Part shown: in pieces, positions 25,783-34,906 of the stretch
Layout: each line of letters begins with the position of its first letter
How positions within the stretch are numbered: position 1 is the stretch's first letter
Assembly (NCBI GenBank): GCA_905614355.1
Contig: CAJQSN010000050.1
Coordinates: 1-37,095 of the forward strand
Length of the DNA: 37,095 nt
Direction: 5' to 3'
Source of the DNA: an uncultured Rhodospirillales bacterium
GTDB taxonomy: Bacteria > Pseudomonadota > Alphaproteobacteria > Rhodospirillales > UBA2165
Position numbers and translations under genes: made by a program
The notes under the pieces: generated by a model
Told to the model about the DNA's origin: nothing
Database searches by the model: none
What the model saw: only the letters and a program-made list of their open reading frames with translations

Positions 25783-27168
25783 CTAGAGTAATAAACCGGC
25801 AGCTAAACCAAGAAACACATAAAATCCGACAAGATCGGTAATTGATGTTAAAAACGCACTGGAAGCGACCGCTGGATCAAAGCCTATACGATGTATTAAA
25901 ATTGGTAATGAGCTGCCCACTAATCCAGCAACAATTAAATTCAGGCCAATTGCAAGGGCAATAACGCCGCCAAGCGCCGGGCTCCCAAACCAAACCCATG
26001 CGACAATACCTATAATAATTGCAAATATGACACCGTTTAAAATACCAACAGCAACTTCTTTGCCTATGGTGCGGTAGGCATTCGACATAGTTAGCTCCTT
26101 CATTGCAATAGCACGAACCGCAACAGTCAATGTCTGCACACTCGCAGTTCCTCCCATTGCAGCGACAATTGGCATCAGAATCGCTAAAGCCACCATCTCT
26201 TCAATTGTACCAGCAAAAAAACTAATGACATAAGCTGCTAAAATTGCGGAAATCAAATGAATGAATAACCAAGCAAAACGCGATTTTGCAGTATCAATTA
26301 CAGCCGAATACAGATCATCTTCTTCACCAACGCCTGCCAATCGCATAATATCTTCTTCATGTTCTTCATAGATAACATCAACAATATCATCTACAGTTAT
26401 CACTCCTACGAGCCGGCCAACTCCATCCACCACCGGCGCTGAAATCAAATCTCTTTGTCGGAACAAGAACGCAACCTCTTCCTGATCCATATCTGCCGGC
26501 ACAATCTTGATGTGCTTGCGCATAACATCTATCAGAGGCACCCCTATATTCGTCCGCATCATCCTACTTAACGGCACCGTTCCAACAGGATTTTGCGATG
26601 AATTGATAAGAAAAATATCAAAAAAATCTGCCGGCAAATCTTTACTGTCCCGCATGTAGTCAATGGCTTCCCCAACAGTCCATTCCTGCGGTACTGCAAC
26701 AACCTCTCGCTGCATTAGTCTTCCCGCACTATCTTCAGGGTACGACAGTCCTTCTTTGATTAGCGAGCGTTCATTCTCTGGAAGTGAGCCTAGAACCTCC
26801 AGCTGTACATCAGCATCAAGTTCTTCAACAACCTCAATGGCATCGTCAGTTTCTAAACCAGCAACTACTTCGGCTAATTGCGGAATACCAAGTTGATCAA
26901 TTACACGCTCACGGATAGTTTCATCTAATTCGGCTAAAATATTTTGATCAAAATCACTTCTTAGTGCCTCAACAAGCTCTTCACGCCGCAAATGTGCCAG
27001 ATTCTCAAGCAAATCAGCGAGATCAGCGTAATGGAGCGATCGCACCATGCTAATGGCATCATCAGTTTGATTTTGATCAAGAGCTAAGTTTATGGAAGAG
27101 ACAAATTCAGGTGTTATTTCTCTGCCAGGACCAGTATCCATAGCCCCAGTATCCGTCCCTTTTCTCAC
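25783..27168 (-). CDS. mgtE: Magnesium transporter MgtE
   Basis: The 461-residue protein has the MgtE layout: a helical N domain (about 20-140), paired CBS domains (about 150-275) and five membrane helices from about 300 to the end. The membrane part includes the conserved MGGTASVQTLTVAVRA and the last-helix region FDPAVASSAFLTSITD, which bears the Asp of the Mg2+ pore. The GTG start at 27168 overlaps the TGA stop of maeB in GTGA, and GGAG lies ten bases upstream, so translation is probably coupled. An ATG at 27141 exists but its only purine-rich sequence is too close. In known MgtE, cytoplasmic Mg2+ bound by the N and CBS domains closes the pore. Confidence 0.95.
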   Translation of the reverse strand: MRKGTDTGAMDTGPGREITPEFVSSINLALDQNQTDDAISMVRSLHYADLADLLENLAHLRREELVEALRSDFDQNILAELDETIRERVIDQLGIPQLAEVVAGLETDDAIEVVEELDADVQLEVLGSLPENERSLIKEGLSYPEDSAGRLMQREVVAVPQEWTVGEAIDYMRDSKDLPADFFDIFLINSSQNPVGTVPLSRMMRTNIGVPLIDVMRKHIKIVPADMDQEEVAFLFRQRDLISAPVVDGVGRLVGVITVDDIVDVIYEEHEEDIMRLAGVGEEDDLYSAVIDTAKSRFAWLFIHLISAILAAYVISFFAGTIEEMVALAILMPIVAAMGGTASVQTLTVAVRAIAMKELTMSNAYRTIGKEVAVGILNGVIFAIIIGIVAWVWFGSPALGGVIALAIGLNLIVAGLVGSSLPILIHRIGFDPAVASSAFLTSITDLVGFYVFLGLAAGLLL

Positions 27169-29453
27169 AGAGCTAACTCTCCATGATCCTGATTTTGCGC
27201 TTCAACCACCGCAACAGCGGTCATATTCATAATCCCACGCGCAGTGACACCTTCAGCAAGTATATGTGCAGGCTGGTTCATACCTAAAAGCATCGGACCA
27301 ACTGCAAGGCCATCGGCAAGTATTCTCACCAAATTATACGAAATATTTGCTGCGTCTAGAGATGGCATTACCAACAAATTAGCAGAACCAGCAAGAGTAG
27401 AATCATTAACAAGCTTATCCCTTAAAGCGTCCGATAATGCGGCATCCGCATGCATTTCACCATCAACCTCAAGATCTGGGTCAAGTTTTCGAATAAGCTC
27501 AACTGCATCACGCATTTTTCGCGCGGTTGGGCGATTAGAACTCCCAAAATTAGAGTGAGATAGTAAGGCAGCTTTAGGCTCAATCCCAAAGCGCCTAATA
27601 TTTTGAGCCGCTAAGACAGTAGTATTTGCAATTTGTTCAGCACTTGGACCGGGGTTTACATAAGGGTCCACCCAGAAAAAAGTACCCTTTGACATTATCA
27701 ACATACTCATAGCAGCAGCTCGATTCACATCCGGTTTCAGCCCTATAATTTTAAATAAATGGGGAAGGTGCTCTGTATAGCGGCCCGTAGCTCCACAAAT
27801 CATCGCATCAGCCTCTTTGCGCTTCACCATCAAAGCTGCGATAACCGTATTATTTATTCGCACAGTGGTCCGAGCTTCATTAATTGATGTGCCACTTCGA
27901 CTTGATAAGGAGTGGTACAACTCCCAGTATTCGCGATAGCGTTTATCATTTTCTGGATCCACTAACTCAAAATCATTATCAATTTTTAACCTTGATCCTA
28001 GCTGTTCAATTCGCAACTTAACGACACTTCGACGCCCAATAAGTATGGGCTTAACAATACCCTCATCAACACAATTTTGAACGGCTCTCAATACCCGCTG
28101 AGACTCTCCTTCTGCATACACAATTCTCTTAGGATCAGACTTAGCTTGATCAAAAACTGGCTTCATTACGAAGCCGGAACGAAACACAAACTCATGTAGC
28201 GTTTGATGATAGACATCAAAATTTTCGATTGGTCGAGTAGCAACACCGGAACTCATCGCGGCTCTCGCAACTGCAGGAGCAATTTCCGCCAGCAAACGTG
28301 GATCGAATGGTTTTGGGATGAGATACTCAGGTCCAAATGACAATTCTTGTAAACCATAGGCTTGAACCACAGTTTCATCAGATTCAGCTTCTGCTAATTT
28401 AGAGAGGGCATGCACACAAGCCATCTTCATTTCATCATTAATAATTGTTGCCCCAACATCAAGAGCGCCTCTAAATAAAAATGGAAAACATAATACATTA
28501 TTAACTTGATTTGGATAATCACTGCGCCCAGTAGCCATAATTACATCATCACGAACGTTTTTAGCTATTTCTGGGCGAATTTCTGGTTCGGGATTAGCAA
28601 GGGCAAAAATGATCGGACGAGGAGCCATACCTTTGACCATTTCGGACTTCAGAACACCGGGTGCAGAAAGACCTATAAAAACATCTGTTCCGTCAATAAT
28701 CTCTCCTAATTTTCGTGCGCCTGTATTCTGGGCATATTTTATATTATAATCATTTATTTCTTCAGTCCGCCCTTCATAAATTACACCGGCAATATCACAA
28801 ACAAATACATTCTTTTTATTAAGACCAAGCTTAACTAACAAATCAAGACACGCTAAAGCGGCTGATCCAGCACCAGAGCAAACTAGTTTAATATCATCTA
28901 AATTTTTACCAACAATTTTAAGGCCATTAACAACTGCCGCGGCAACAATAATTGCCGTCCCATGCTGGTCATCATGCATCACGGGAATATTCATACGCTC
29001 TTTTAATGCAGCTTCGATTACAAAGCATTCTGGGGCTTTGATATCCTCTAGATTAATGCCACCAAATGTTGGCTCCAATGCGGCAACAATTTCGATAAAT
29101 TTTTCTGGATCACTTTCATCTATTTCAATATCAAAAACATTTATGCCCGCAAAAGTCTTGAACAACCCAGCCTTACCTTCCATTACTGGTTTAGCCGCTA
29201 AAGCTCCAATATTGCCAAGTCCTAGGACTGCAGTCCCATTGGAAATCACCCCAACAAGATTAGCTCGCGATGTGAGATTACTAACCTCTGAAGGGTCTTC
29301 TGCAATCAATAAGGATGCTGCCGCCACACCTGGTGAATACGCTAGGGATAAATCATGCTGATTTGCCAAAGGTTTCGTTGGGACAACCTCAATTTTACCC
29401 GGTATCGGGTTGCGATGATAATCTAATGCTTCTAAGTCAAGTTTATCTGCCAA
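27165..29453 (-). CDS. maeB: NADP-dependent malic enzyme with C-terminal phosphotransacetylase-like domain
   Basis: From a TTG at 29453 the protein has 762 residues, as E. coli MaeB has 759. A longer frame starts at ATG 29498 but would add an atypical MNIFFINNFNLRIVI and lacks a ribosome-binding site, whereas GAGGA ends eight bases before the TTG. Residues 1-420 are the malic enzyme, with LSLAYSPGVA, INLEDIKAPECF and the Rossmann-like CSGAGSAALACLDLL. Residues 430-762 match phosphate acetyltransferase (ATGRYTEHLPHL, NTTVLAAQNIRR), which in MaeB is usually regulatory. It decarboxylates malate to pyruvate with NADPH formation. The last bases overlap mgtE. Confidence 0.94.
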   Translation of the reverse strand: MADKLDLEALDYHRNPIPGKIEVVPTKPLANQHDLSLAYSPGVAAASLLIAEDPSEVSNLTSRANLVGVISNGTAVLGLGNIGALAAKPVMEGKAGLFKTFAGINVFDIEIDESDPEKFIEIVAALEPTFGGINLEDIKAPECFVIEAALKERMNIPVMHDDQHGTAIIVAAAVVNGLKIVGKNLDDIKLVCSGAGSAALACLDLLVKLGLNKKNVFVCDIAGVIYEGRTEEINDYNIKYAQNTGARKLGEIIDGTDVFIGLSAPGVLKSEMVKGMAPRPIIFALANPEPEIRPEIAKNVRDDVIMATGRSDYPNQVNNVLCFPFLFRGALDVGATIINDEMKMACVHALSKLAEAESDETVVQAYGLQELSFGPEYLIPKPFDPRLLAEIAPAVARAAMSSGVATRPIENFDVYHQTLHEFVFRSGFVMKPVFDQAKSDPKRIVYAEGESQRVLRAVQNCVDEGIVKPILIGRRSVVKLRIEQLGSRLKIDNDFELVDPENDKRYREYWELYHSLSSRSGTSINEARTTVRINNTVIAALMVKRKEADAMICGATGRYTEHLPHLFKIIGLKPDVNRAAAMSMLIMSKGTFFWVDPYVNPGPSAEQIANTTVLAAQNIRRFGIEPKAALLSHSNFGSSNRPTARKMRDAVELIRKLDPDLEVDGEMHADAALSDALRDKLVNDSTLAGSANLLVMPSLDAANISYNLVRILADGLAVGPMLLGMNQPAHILAEGVTARGIMNMTAVAVVEAQNQDHGELAL

Positions 29454-29615
29454 AATCACAATCCTCAAATTAAAATTATTAATAAAAAAAATATTCATCG
29501 AACCAACGGTTCTATCTAGATCTAGTCAAAATGCTTACCTTATACTTTGAAATATTATTTTTCATGAATCCATATTATAAATAGATACCCTTTAAAAGGA
29601 TAGTGATAAGGGAAA

Positions 29616-29639
29616 AATAATAAGGCTTTTTTTATTATT
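29616..29639 (-). terminator. Weak AT-rich hairpin after the BaiN-type gene
   Basis: Read on the minus strand, AATAATAA and TTATTATT (complementary to 29632-29639 and 29616-29623) flank an eight-base loop and are followed by T-rich sequence, about 30 bp after the BaiN-type stop. It has the form of an intrinsic terminator, but the stem contains only A-T pairs. Confidence 0.3.
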
Positions 29640-29666
29640 GAGACAATGGCCAAAATGGTATGTTGA

Positions 29667-30848
29667 TCAGGCGTGTTGCCCAGCAACAAACCCTGATGAC
29701 CACGCCCATTGGAAATTATAACCCCCAAGATGACCGGTTACGTCAACAACCTCACCTATAAAAAATAGCCCAGGAACGTCTCTTGCCTGCATTGTTTGCG
29801 ACGAGAGATCGTTGGTATCAACTCCCCCTAGAGTAACCTCAGCCGTTCTATAACCTTCAGTACCAACAGGCTCTATTTGCCAGGCATTTACTAAAATCCC
29901 AAGATCTCTAATTTTTTTATTATTTATGTCACCAAGGCGACCCGTTGCATCTGCTAGGAGAGCTAATTCAGTGGCCAATCTTTTTGGTATCAACTCTGCA
30001 AGACATTTTACAATATCAGTTTTTGGTTTATTACCCTTAGCATCAAGTAAGTGCTGAGTGGCATCGTTATTCGGTGCTAGGTTAATTAAAATTTGCGTTC
30101 CGGTTTGCCAATAGGAAGAAATCTGCAAAATTGAGGGCCCACTGATGCCACGATGGGTGAAAAGCATTCCATCTGAAAAAGTAGCACGATTGTAAGCAAC
30201 AGAAGCGTCCAGCGATAAACCTGATAATGTTTTCCATCGATGAAGGCTCTTCTCACCAAAAACTAACGGCACCAATCCAGGACGTGGTCTCAGAATGTTA
30301 ACACCAAATTTTCGCGCAACATCATAACCAAATCCCGACGCACCAATTTTTGGAATTGATAGTCCGCCGCTAGCAATGACCAGCGACTGGGAATACCATA
30401 GCGTATCATTAGTTGTAATACTAAAACCCGGAGCACGTGAGCTAATCATTCTTATTTGATTCTCCATGCAAATTACAACACCGAGTTTATTGCATTCCAA
30501 TTTCAACATATCGATTATATTTTGAGCCGAATGGTCGCAAAAAAGTTGGCCATGTTTTTTCTCATGATGAGGGATTTTATGTTTATCAACCAAGTCAATA
30601 AAATCAAATTGGCTGTATTGATCAAGAGCCGACTTACAAAAATGTGGGTTTGCTGATAAAAAATTCTCAGGCGCTGTGTATAGGTTTGTAAAATTGCAGC
30701 GCCCACCCCCAGAAATACGTATTTTTTCAGCGAATTTAGCAGCATGATCTAATACCAAAACACTGCGGCCGCGCTTACCAGCTTCAATTGCACACATCAA
30801 TCCGGCAGCGCCTGCTCCAATCACCACCACATCAATATTTTTCGCCAT
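29667..30848 (-). CDS. BaiN/HI0933-type NAD(P)/FAD-dependent oxidoreductase
   Basis: The ATG at 30848, with GGGGA eight bases upstream, gives 393 residues beginning MAKNIDVVVIGAGAAGL. The open frame reaches 31001, but those extra 51 residues are not family-like. The FAD motif GAGAAGLMCAIEAGKRG is at the N-terminus. KIRISGGGRCNFTN is the signature of the HI0933/YhiN family, and the C-terminal VDVTGHLGGYNFQWAWSSG is also diagnostic. Members are flavoproteins; BaiN reduces bile-acid intermediates in gut clostridia, but the role in alphaproteobacteria is unknown. It is a single gene between maeB and tRNA-Leu. Confidence 0.92.
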   Translation of the reverse strand: MAKNIDVVVIGAGAAGLMCAIEAGKRGRSVLVLDHAAKFAEKIRISGGGRCNFTNLYTAPENFLSANPHFCKSALDQYSQFDFIDLVDKHKIPHHEKKHGQLFCDHSAQNIIDMLKLECNKLGVVICMENQIRMISSRAPGFSITTNDTLWYSQSLVIASGGLSIPKIGASGFGYDVARKFGVNILRPRPGLVPLVFGEKSLHRWKTLSGLSLDASVAYNRATFSDGMLFTHRGISGPSILQISSYWQTGTQILINLAPNNDATQHLLDAKGNKPKTDIVKCLAELIPKRLATELALLADATGRLGDINNKKIRDLGILVNAWQIEPVGTEGYRTAEVTLGGVDTNDLSSQTMQARDVPGLFFIGEVVDVTGHLGGYNFQWAWSSGFVAGQHA

Positions 30849-31087
30849 GTAGAAATCCCCAAGCTCACCCATTCTACTCAAGCCATTATAGGTGACGCTC
30901 TTTAAACAAATTGTAAAACTTAGTTCAATTTGCCAAAGTATTATAGCAATGTGACTAAAATTATAATCACCTTCAACCAAAAGCACATAAAATATACGCA
31001 TGCTGGCTATGGTGAATTCCCTACAATCTTACACCACACACGCTATCTGCAGACACAATAACATTTTAAGTATTCAAAATCAGTGAA

Positions 31088-31174
31088 TGGTGCGGACGAG
31101 AAGACTCGAACTTCCACCCTCTTGCGAGGACAGCGACCTCAACGCTGCGCGTCTACCAGTTCCGCCACGTCCGC
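31088..31174 (-). tRNA. tRNA-Leu (anticodon GAG)
   Basis: Read on the minus strand, the 87-nt sequence folds as a class II tRNA. The acceptor arms are GCGGACG and CGTCCGC with discriminator A and an encoded CCA. The D-loop region is TGGCGGAACTGGTAGACGC. The anticodon stem CAGCG/CGCTG encloses the loop TTGAGGT with anticodon GAG (complement of 31138-31140). There is a long variable arm, and a T arm contains GTTCGAGTC. GAG reads CUU and CUC leucine codons. No intron is present. It is divergent from lipB. Confidence 0.97.
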
Positions 31175-31182
31175 ACTAATAG

Positions 31183-31209
31183 AACATTGAACATTAGGAA
31201 CTCAATGTT
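31183..31209. repeat. 8-bp inverted repeat between tRNA-Leu and lipB
   Basis: The arms AACATTGA (31183-31190) and TCAATGTT (31202-31209) are perfect reverse complements with 11 bases between. It lies directly upstream of tRNA-Leu and about 115 bp upstream of the lipB start. It could be an operator or chance in AT-rich DNA. Confidence 0.4.
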
Positions 31210-31324
31210 TAAGTGTGGGGGATAGCAAATCGCTTAAGCCTAATCAAGCAATCATAAGCCTTAATTCTCATAACTGTTGAATAATAGTGTTTGAGGTAAT
31301 AAACCAACAGTAAGGATGATTTAT

Positions 31325-31978
31325 ATGAGAGATAAAAAAAAGAAATTTAAGATTGAGTGTAAAACTACCGGTGGGCTTCTCAATTATGAAAAAGCTCTCG
31401 CTGCCATGGAAGCTCGCGTAGCCGGAATACACGAAGGGTATCAAAATGAGCTTCTTTGGTTTGTGGAACATCCCCCGCTCTATACTGCTGGGACCAACTC
31501 GAATAAAAATGATCTTCTCAATCAAACCCGATTTCCCGTGCACAAGGTCGGTCGAGGAGGTCAATATACCTATCATGGCCCAGGTCAGCGCGTAGTCTAC
31601 ACCATGCTGAACCTAAAAATTCGAGGTGCAGATATCCACCAATATGTGAGGAATCTGGAGAGCGTCGTAATTGAGACTCTCGCCGAGTTTAATGTCATTG
31701 GAGAACGCAGAAAAGGGCGCGTCGGGATATGGGTTAAAGATAATAAGACCGAAAAAAAAATAGCTGCTATTGGCATTCGTGTCCGCCATTGGATAGCGTT
31801 CCATGGCATATCACTTAACGTCAATCCGAATTTAGAACATTTTTCAGGAATAGTACCTTGTGGAATTTCTGGCTATGGAGTTACCTCATTAGAAGAACAT
31901 AAAGTTAAATGTACTATGAGCGAGGTGGATAATATTTTAAAAAAACATTTCCTAAAAACATTTAATTTAAATAATTAA
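31325..31978 (+). CDS. lipB: Octanoyl-(acyl-carrier-protein):protein N-octanoyltransferase
   Basis: LipB transfers octanoate from ACP to the lipoyl domains of 2-oxoacid dehydrogenases and GcvH. The ATG at 31325 was chosen because AAGGA (31312-31316) lies eight bases before it. The ATG at 31316 has that sequence directly against it and no usable spacing. The product has 217 residues with HKVGRGGQYTYHGPGQ at 73-88, catalytic Lys145 in KKIAAIGIR and catalytic Cys179 in IVPCGISGYGV. ISLNVNP is also conserved. It is a single gene, divergent from tRNA-Leu and convergent with the acylphosphatase gene. Confidence 0.95.
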   Translation: MRDKKKKFKIECKTTGGLLNYEKALAAMEARVAGIHEGYQNELLWFVEHPPLYTAGTNSNKNDLLNQTRFPVHKVGRGGQYTYHGPGQRVVYTMLNLKIRGADIHQYVRNLESVVIETLAEFNVIGERRKGRVGIWVKDNKTEKKIAAIGIRVRHWIAFHGISLNVNPNLEHFSGIVPCGISGYGVTSLEEHKVKCTMSEVDNILKKHFLKTFNLNN

Positions 31979-32040
31979 CACAAAATTATGAAAATAAATA
32001 ATTGGTATGTAAAAGGTATAGTCTTTTATAAAAACTAATC

Positions 32041-32089
32041 TCCAACGCTCATAAAAGAAAAAATATGAATTACAATGTTGGAATTTTTT
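32041..32089 (+). terminator. Possible intrinsic terminator after lipB
   Basis: TCCAAC at 32041-32046 pairs with GTTGGA at 32077-32082, and the second arm is followed by ATTTTTTT. Inner bases CATA and TATG can add to the stem. The loop is long (30 bases) and the right arm overlaps the end of the acylphosphatase gene, so this is a tentative call. Confidence 0.3.
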
Positions 32090-32351
32090 TAAACCCAGCC
32101 TTCACATTAATTTTTTCATAGTCAAAAGTCATAAAAGTCACTAATGCAGCAGAAGGACCTTGATATAACGCTTCAACCATTTCATCTATTTTTTTCTGAT
32201 TTTCACAGAATATGGCTTCAACAGAGCCATCCATTCGATTTCTAACCCAACCTGACAAACCAAGGCTTGTTGCATACTCAACCGTCCAAATGCGATAACA
32301 AACACCTTGCACACGCCCAGTTATTCTCACACGGATCGTTATTTTATTCAT
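32070..32351 (-). CDS. acyP: Acylphosphatase
   Basis: The 93-residue protein has the acylphosphatase signature RVQGVCYR (residues 13-20), in which the arginine binds phosphate. The catalytic asparagine lies in LSGWVRNRMDGSVEA. Length and order match the small alpha/beta family that hydrolyses acyl phosphates in the cytoplasm. Tyr replaces the usual Phe in VQGVxFR, a mild change. It starts three bases after the pccA stop codon, in the same frame, so it is almost certainly co-transcribed and translationally linked with pccA. Confidence 0.93.
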   Translation of the reverse strand: MNKITIRVRITGRVQGVCYRIWTVEYATSLGLSGWVRNRMDGSVEAIFCENQKKIDEMVEALYQGPSAALVTFMTFDYEKINVKAGFKKIPTL

Positions 32352-32354
32352 ACA

Positions 32355-34376
32355 TCATTTAAGCTCTAAAATAATCTGTCCCACTTCCAAACTATCACCA
32401 GGCTCAAAGTATATTTTAGCAATAACACCTTCCCTCTCAGAAAAAAGCTGGTTCTCCATTTTCATCGCCTCCACAACAGCTAGAGCATCACCAATCATAA
32501 CCTCATCACCGACAGAGACATCAAGAGAAACCAAAAGTCCGGGCATTGGTGAAAGCAACTGTTTAGATGTATCAGCAAGCTTTCTTTTTGGCATCCGATT
32601 GAGTAATTCAGCCGCTAAAGACGATATAATACGAATTTCCCCTTGATAACCAGCATGGCGCATAAGAAACCCCTTGCCCGTTCTTTCCATCCGCATGCAT
32701 ACTTCTTCACTATTAATAAGGCCATAAAACAAAGAACGACCTGGCCTCCACTCCGACTCAATGACATAGTTCCTACCATCAGTATGAACCTCGACAGTTG
32801 AGCTTTCGGAAACTGCTATTCGTATTGGGTGACTTTCATTATTTAGAATTGCTATCCAATTGTCACCAAATTGATATTTCTCTCGCTTAAGAACGCCACC
32901 TGCAATCTCACTCCCAGTAATTTTATTACTGCGCTCAACCTCTCGACGATGCATCATCGCGGCAACAGATATCAACATTCCAAAATCTTTGTGCGCAGTC
33001 TCCTCCGGAACAAATCTTTCACCAAATTCTTCAGCAATAAAGTTAGTTGTCAACTCACCAGTACTAAAACGAGGATGAGCCATTACTGCTGACAAAAACC
33101 CTAAATTATTGCCAACCCCTCGAATATAGTACTCCTCAAGTGAACGCTGCATATGGATAATTGCTTCTTCACGAGTATCTCCGCTGGTTACTAATTTTGA
33201 AATCATTGGGTCATAAAACCGAGTAATTTCATCGCCTTCATTTACTCCACCATCTATGCGAACATGTTTGCTTGTACCAAACACATTACTAACAGGTTCG
33301 CGGTATTCAATTAGACGCCCGGTAGCTGGCAAAAACCCGCGTGTTGGATCCTCGGCATATACTCGAGCTTCAATTGCCCAACCATCAATTTTTATGTCAG
33401 CTTGCGAAAATGCTAGCGTTTCACCAGAGGCCACCTTGATCATCTGTTCAACAAGATCGAGGCCCGTAACTAACTCTGTAACAGGGTGCTCAACCTGGAG
33501 ACGAGTGTTCATTTCGAGAAAATAAAAATGTTTATTTTCATCAACTATAAACTCCACCGTTCCAGCAGACTGATAACCTACAGCTGTTGCTAAGGCTACG
33601 GCTTGTTCACCCATATCGGCACGCATAACTTCATCTACAAATACACTAGGTGCCTCTTCAATAACTTTCTGATGGCGTCGTTGAATCGAACATTCCCGTT
33701 CACCTAAATAAACACAATTACCATGGCTATCAGCTAAAATTTGTATTTCAATATGGCGCGGATTTATGATAAATTTTTCAATAAATATACGATCATCACC
33801 AAAACTTTTAACAGCTTCTGCCGTCGAAGCACGCAAACCCTCCTCTATTTGGCTCTCTTGTTTAACCATCCGCATGCCCTTGCCACCACCACCCGCAGAC
33901 GCTTTTAAAATAACTGGGTAACCAATTTTTTTTGCTATCTCTTTTGCCTCTTCAACCGTTGTAACGGCTTCAGTATGACCAGGAACAATCGAAACTCCTG
34001 CTTTTTCAGCAAATAACTTTGATTTTATTTTATCACCCATAACGCGTATCGCGTTTACTTTAGGTCCAATAAAAATTATACCAGTTGCATCTAACCGTTC
34101 AGCAAATTCAGCATTTTCCGAAAGAAATCCATACCCTGGATGAACTGCATCTGCACCGGATTCATCGATAGCATTCATGATTGCCCCGATATTCAAATAA
34201 CTATCTGCTGCCGATGCTGGACCAATGCAAATAGCATCACTAGCCATGTCAACATGAAGAGCATTTTGATCGGCTTCCGAATAAACTGCTATTGTTTTGA
34301 TGCCTAATTGACGCGCAGTTCGGATAACTCTACAAGCAATTTCACCCCTATTAGCTATCAGTATAGTATTAATCAT
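32355..34376 (-). CDS. pccA: Propionyl-CoA carboxylase alpha subunit (biotin carboxylase + BT + BCCP)
   Basis: The 673-residue protein begins with a biotin carboxylase domain (ILIANRGEIACRVIRTAR, KASAGGGGKGMRMVK ATP-grasp loop, FLEMNTRLQVEHPVTE). A middle BT-type domain follows, and the C-terminal biotinyl domain has VVEAMKMEN with biotin acceptor Lys639. The linker ELLNRMPKRK and SPMPGLLVSLDVSVGDEV favour PccA over methylcrotonyl- or acetyl-CoA carboxylases. With PccB it makes methylmalonyl-CoA from propionyl-CoA; no pccB is in the window. The ATG has a GGA seven to eight bases upstream. Acylphosphatase follows immediately. Confidence 0.92.
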   Translation of the reverse strand: MINTILIANRGEIACRVIRTARQLGIKTIAVYSEADQNALHVDMASDAICIGPASAADSYLNIGAIMNAIDESGADAVHPGYGFLSENAEFAERLDATGIIFIGPKVNAIRVMGDKIKSKLFAEKAGVSIVPGHTEAVTTVEEAKEIAKKIGYPVILKASAGGGGKGMRMVKQESQIEEGLRASTAEAVKSFGDDRIFIEKFIINPRHIEIQILADSHGNCVYLGERECSIQRRHQKVIEEAPSVFVDEVMRADMGEQAVALATAVGYQSAGTVEFIVDENKHFYFLEMNTRLQVEHPVTELVTGLDLVEQMIKVASGETLAFSQADIKIDGWAIEARVYAEDPTRGFLPATGRLIEYREPVSNVFGTSKHVRIDGGVNEGDEITRFYDPMISKLVTSGDTREEAIIHMQRSLEEYYIRGVGNNLGFLSAVMAHPRFSTGELTTNFIAEEFGERFVPEETAHKDFGMLISVAAMMHRREVERSNKITGSEIAGGVLKREKYQFGDNWIAILNNESHPIRIAVSESSTVEVHTDGRNYVIESEWRPGRSLFYGLINSEEVCMRMERTGKGFLMRHAGYQGEIRIISSLAAELLNRMPKRKLADTSKQLLSPMPGLLVSLDVSVGDEVMIGDALAVVEAMKMENQLFSEREGVIAKIYFEPGDSLEVGQIILELK

Positions 34377-34906
34377 TAAAATTCCAAATACAGTCTAATT
34401 CTGCTGTCTACAATATCTTAGATAAATAATCATTAAACGTACAAATAAATTTGTATTATATTTTCTAAATCATTGCTAATAAGGGGTTTATGCGCTGGAT
34501 ACTCTTTTAGATTCCCATATTATTTAATAGTAGAATGAAAATTAAATACAAGTACATAACTGTTTACATTAGAAAAATCACTATTACATAATGTGCGCAA
34601 TTATAGACTTTGCCAGCAATTGAACTAAATGTAATATATTTGCAGTGGAATGTAACATTAATGTAAAAATGTTACCATTGTATTTATTTACTCGCCGCGC
34701 TTAAGTCGTCGGTCAAATAGACCCTACATGTTAGGATTATTTTCTAAAATAGGTAAATTATATATGTACTTATATAATTGAGGCAGACTTGATCTAGAAT
34801 CTTAAGGCTCATATTAATTACATATACAAGAGCTTCAATTCTTTATACCACCATCTTAAAATATATTAATTTTCCAACAACTAAAATTGGAGAGCAGATT
34901 AAAAAT
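34377..34906. other. AT-rich intergenic region upstream of pccA
   Basis: These 530 bp between frc and pccA contain no gene I can support. The notable content is a cluster of AATGTAA-like motifs at 34628-34675 (listed separately) and one inverse copy, TTACATT, at 34564-34570. A short GGTC-aaata-GACC repeat is at 34711-34723. The promoter of pccA-acyP is expected here. No riboswitch or small RNA structure was recognised. Confidence 0.5.
34628..34675. promoter_or_regulatory. Phased AATGTAA repeats and GTAACATT inverted repeat, possible operator
   Basis: AATGTAA occurs at 34628-34634, 34649-34655 and 34660-34666, spaced 21 and 11 bp, close to two and one DNA turns. The perfect inverted repeat GTAACATT (34652-34659) / AATGTTAC (34668-34675), with an 8-bp spacer, overlaps the last two copies. 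The spacing is what a regulator binding one face of the helix would need. It lies about 250-300 bp upstream of pccA. The regulator is unknown. Confidence 0.4.

Noticed and set aside
27169-27400. Mg2+-sensing riboswitch before mgtE
   Set aside because: mgtE starts inside the end of maeB, so there is no untranslated leader to hold an M-box.
30849-31001. Upstream extension of the BaiN-type flavoprotein
   Set aside because: The FAD-binding strand begins directly after the ATG at 30848, which has a GGGGA site; the added 51 residues are unlike the family.
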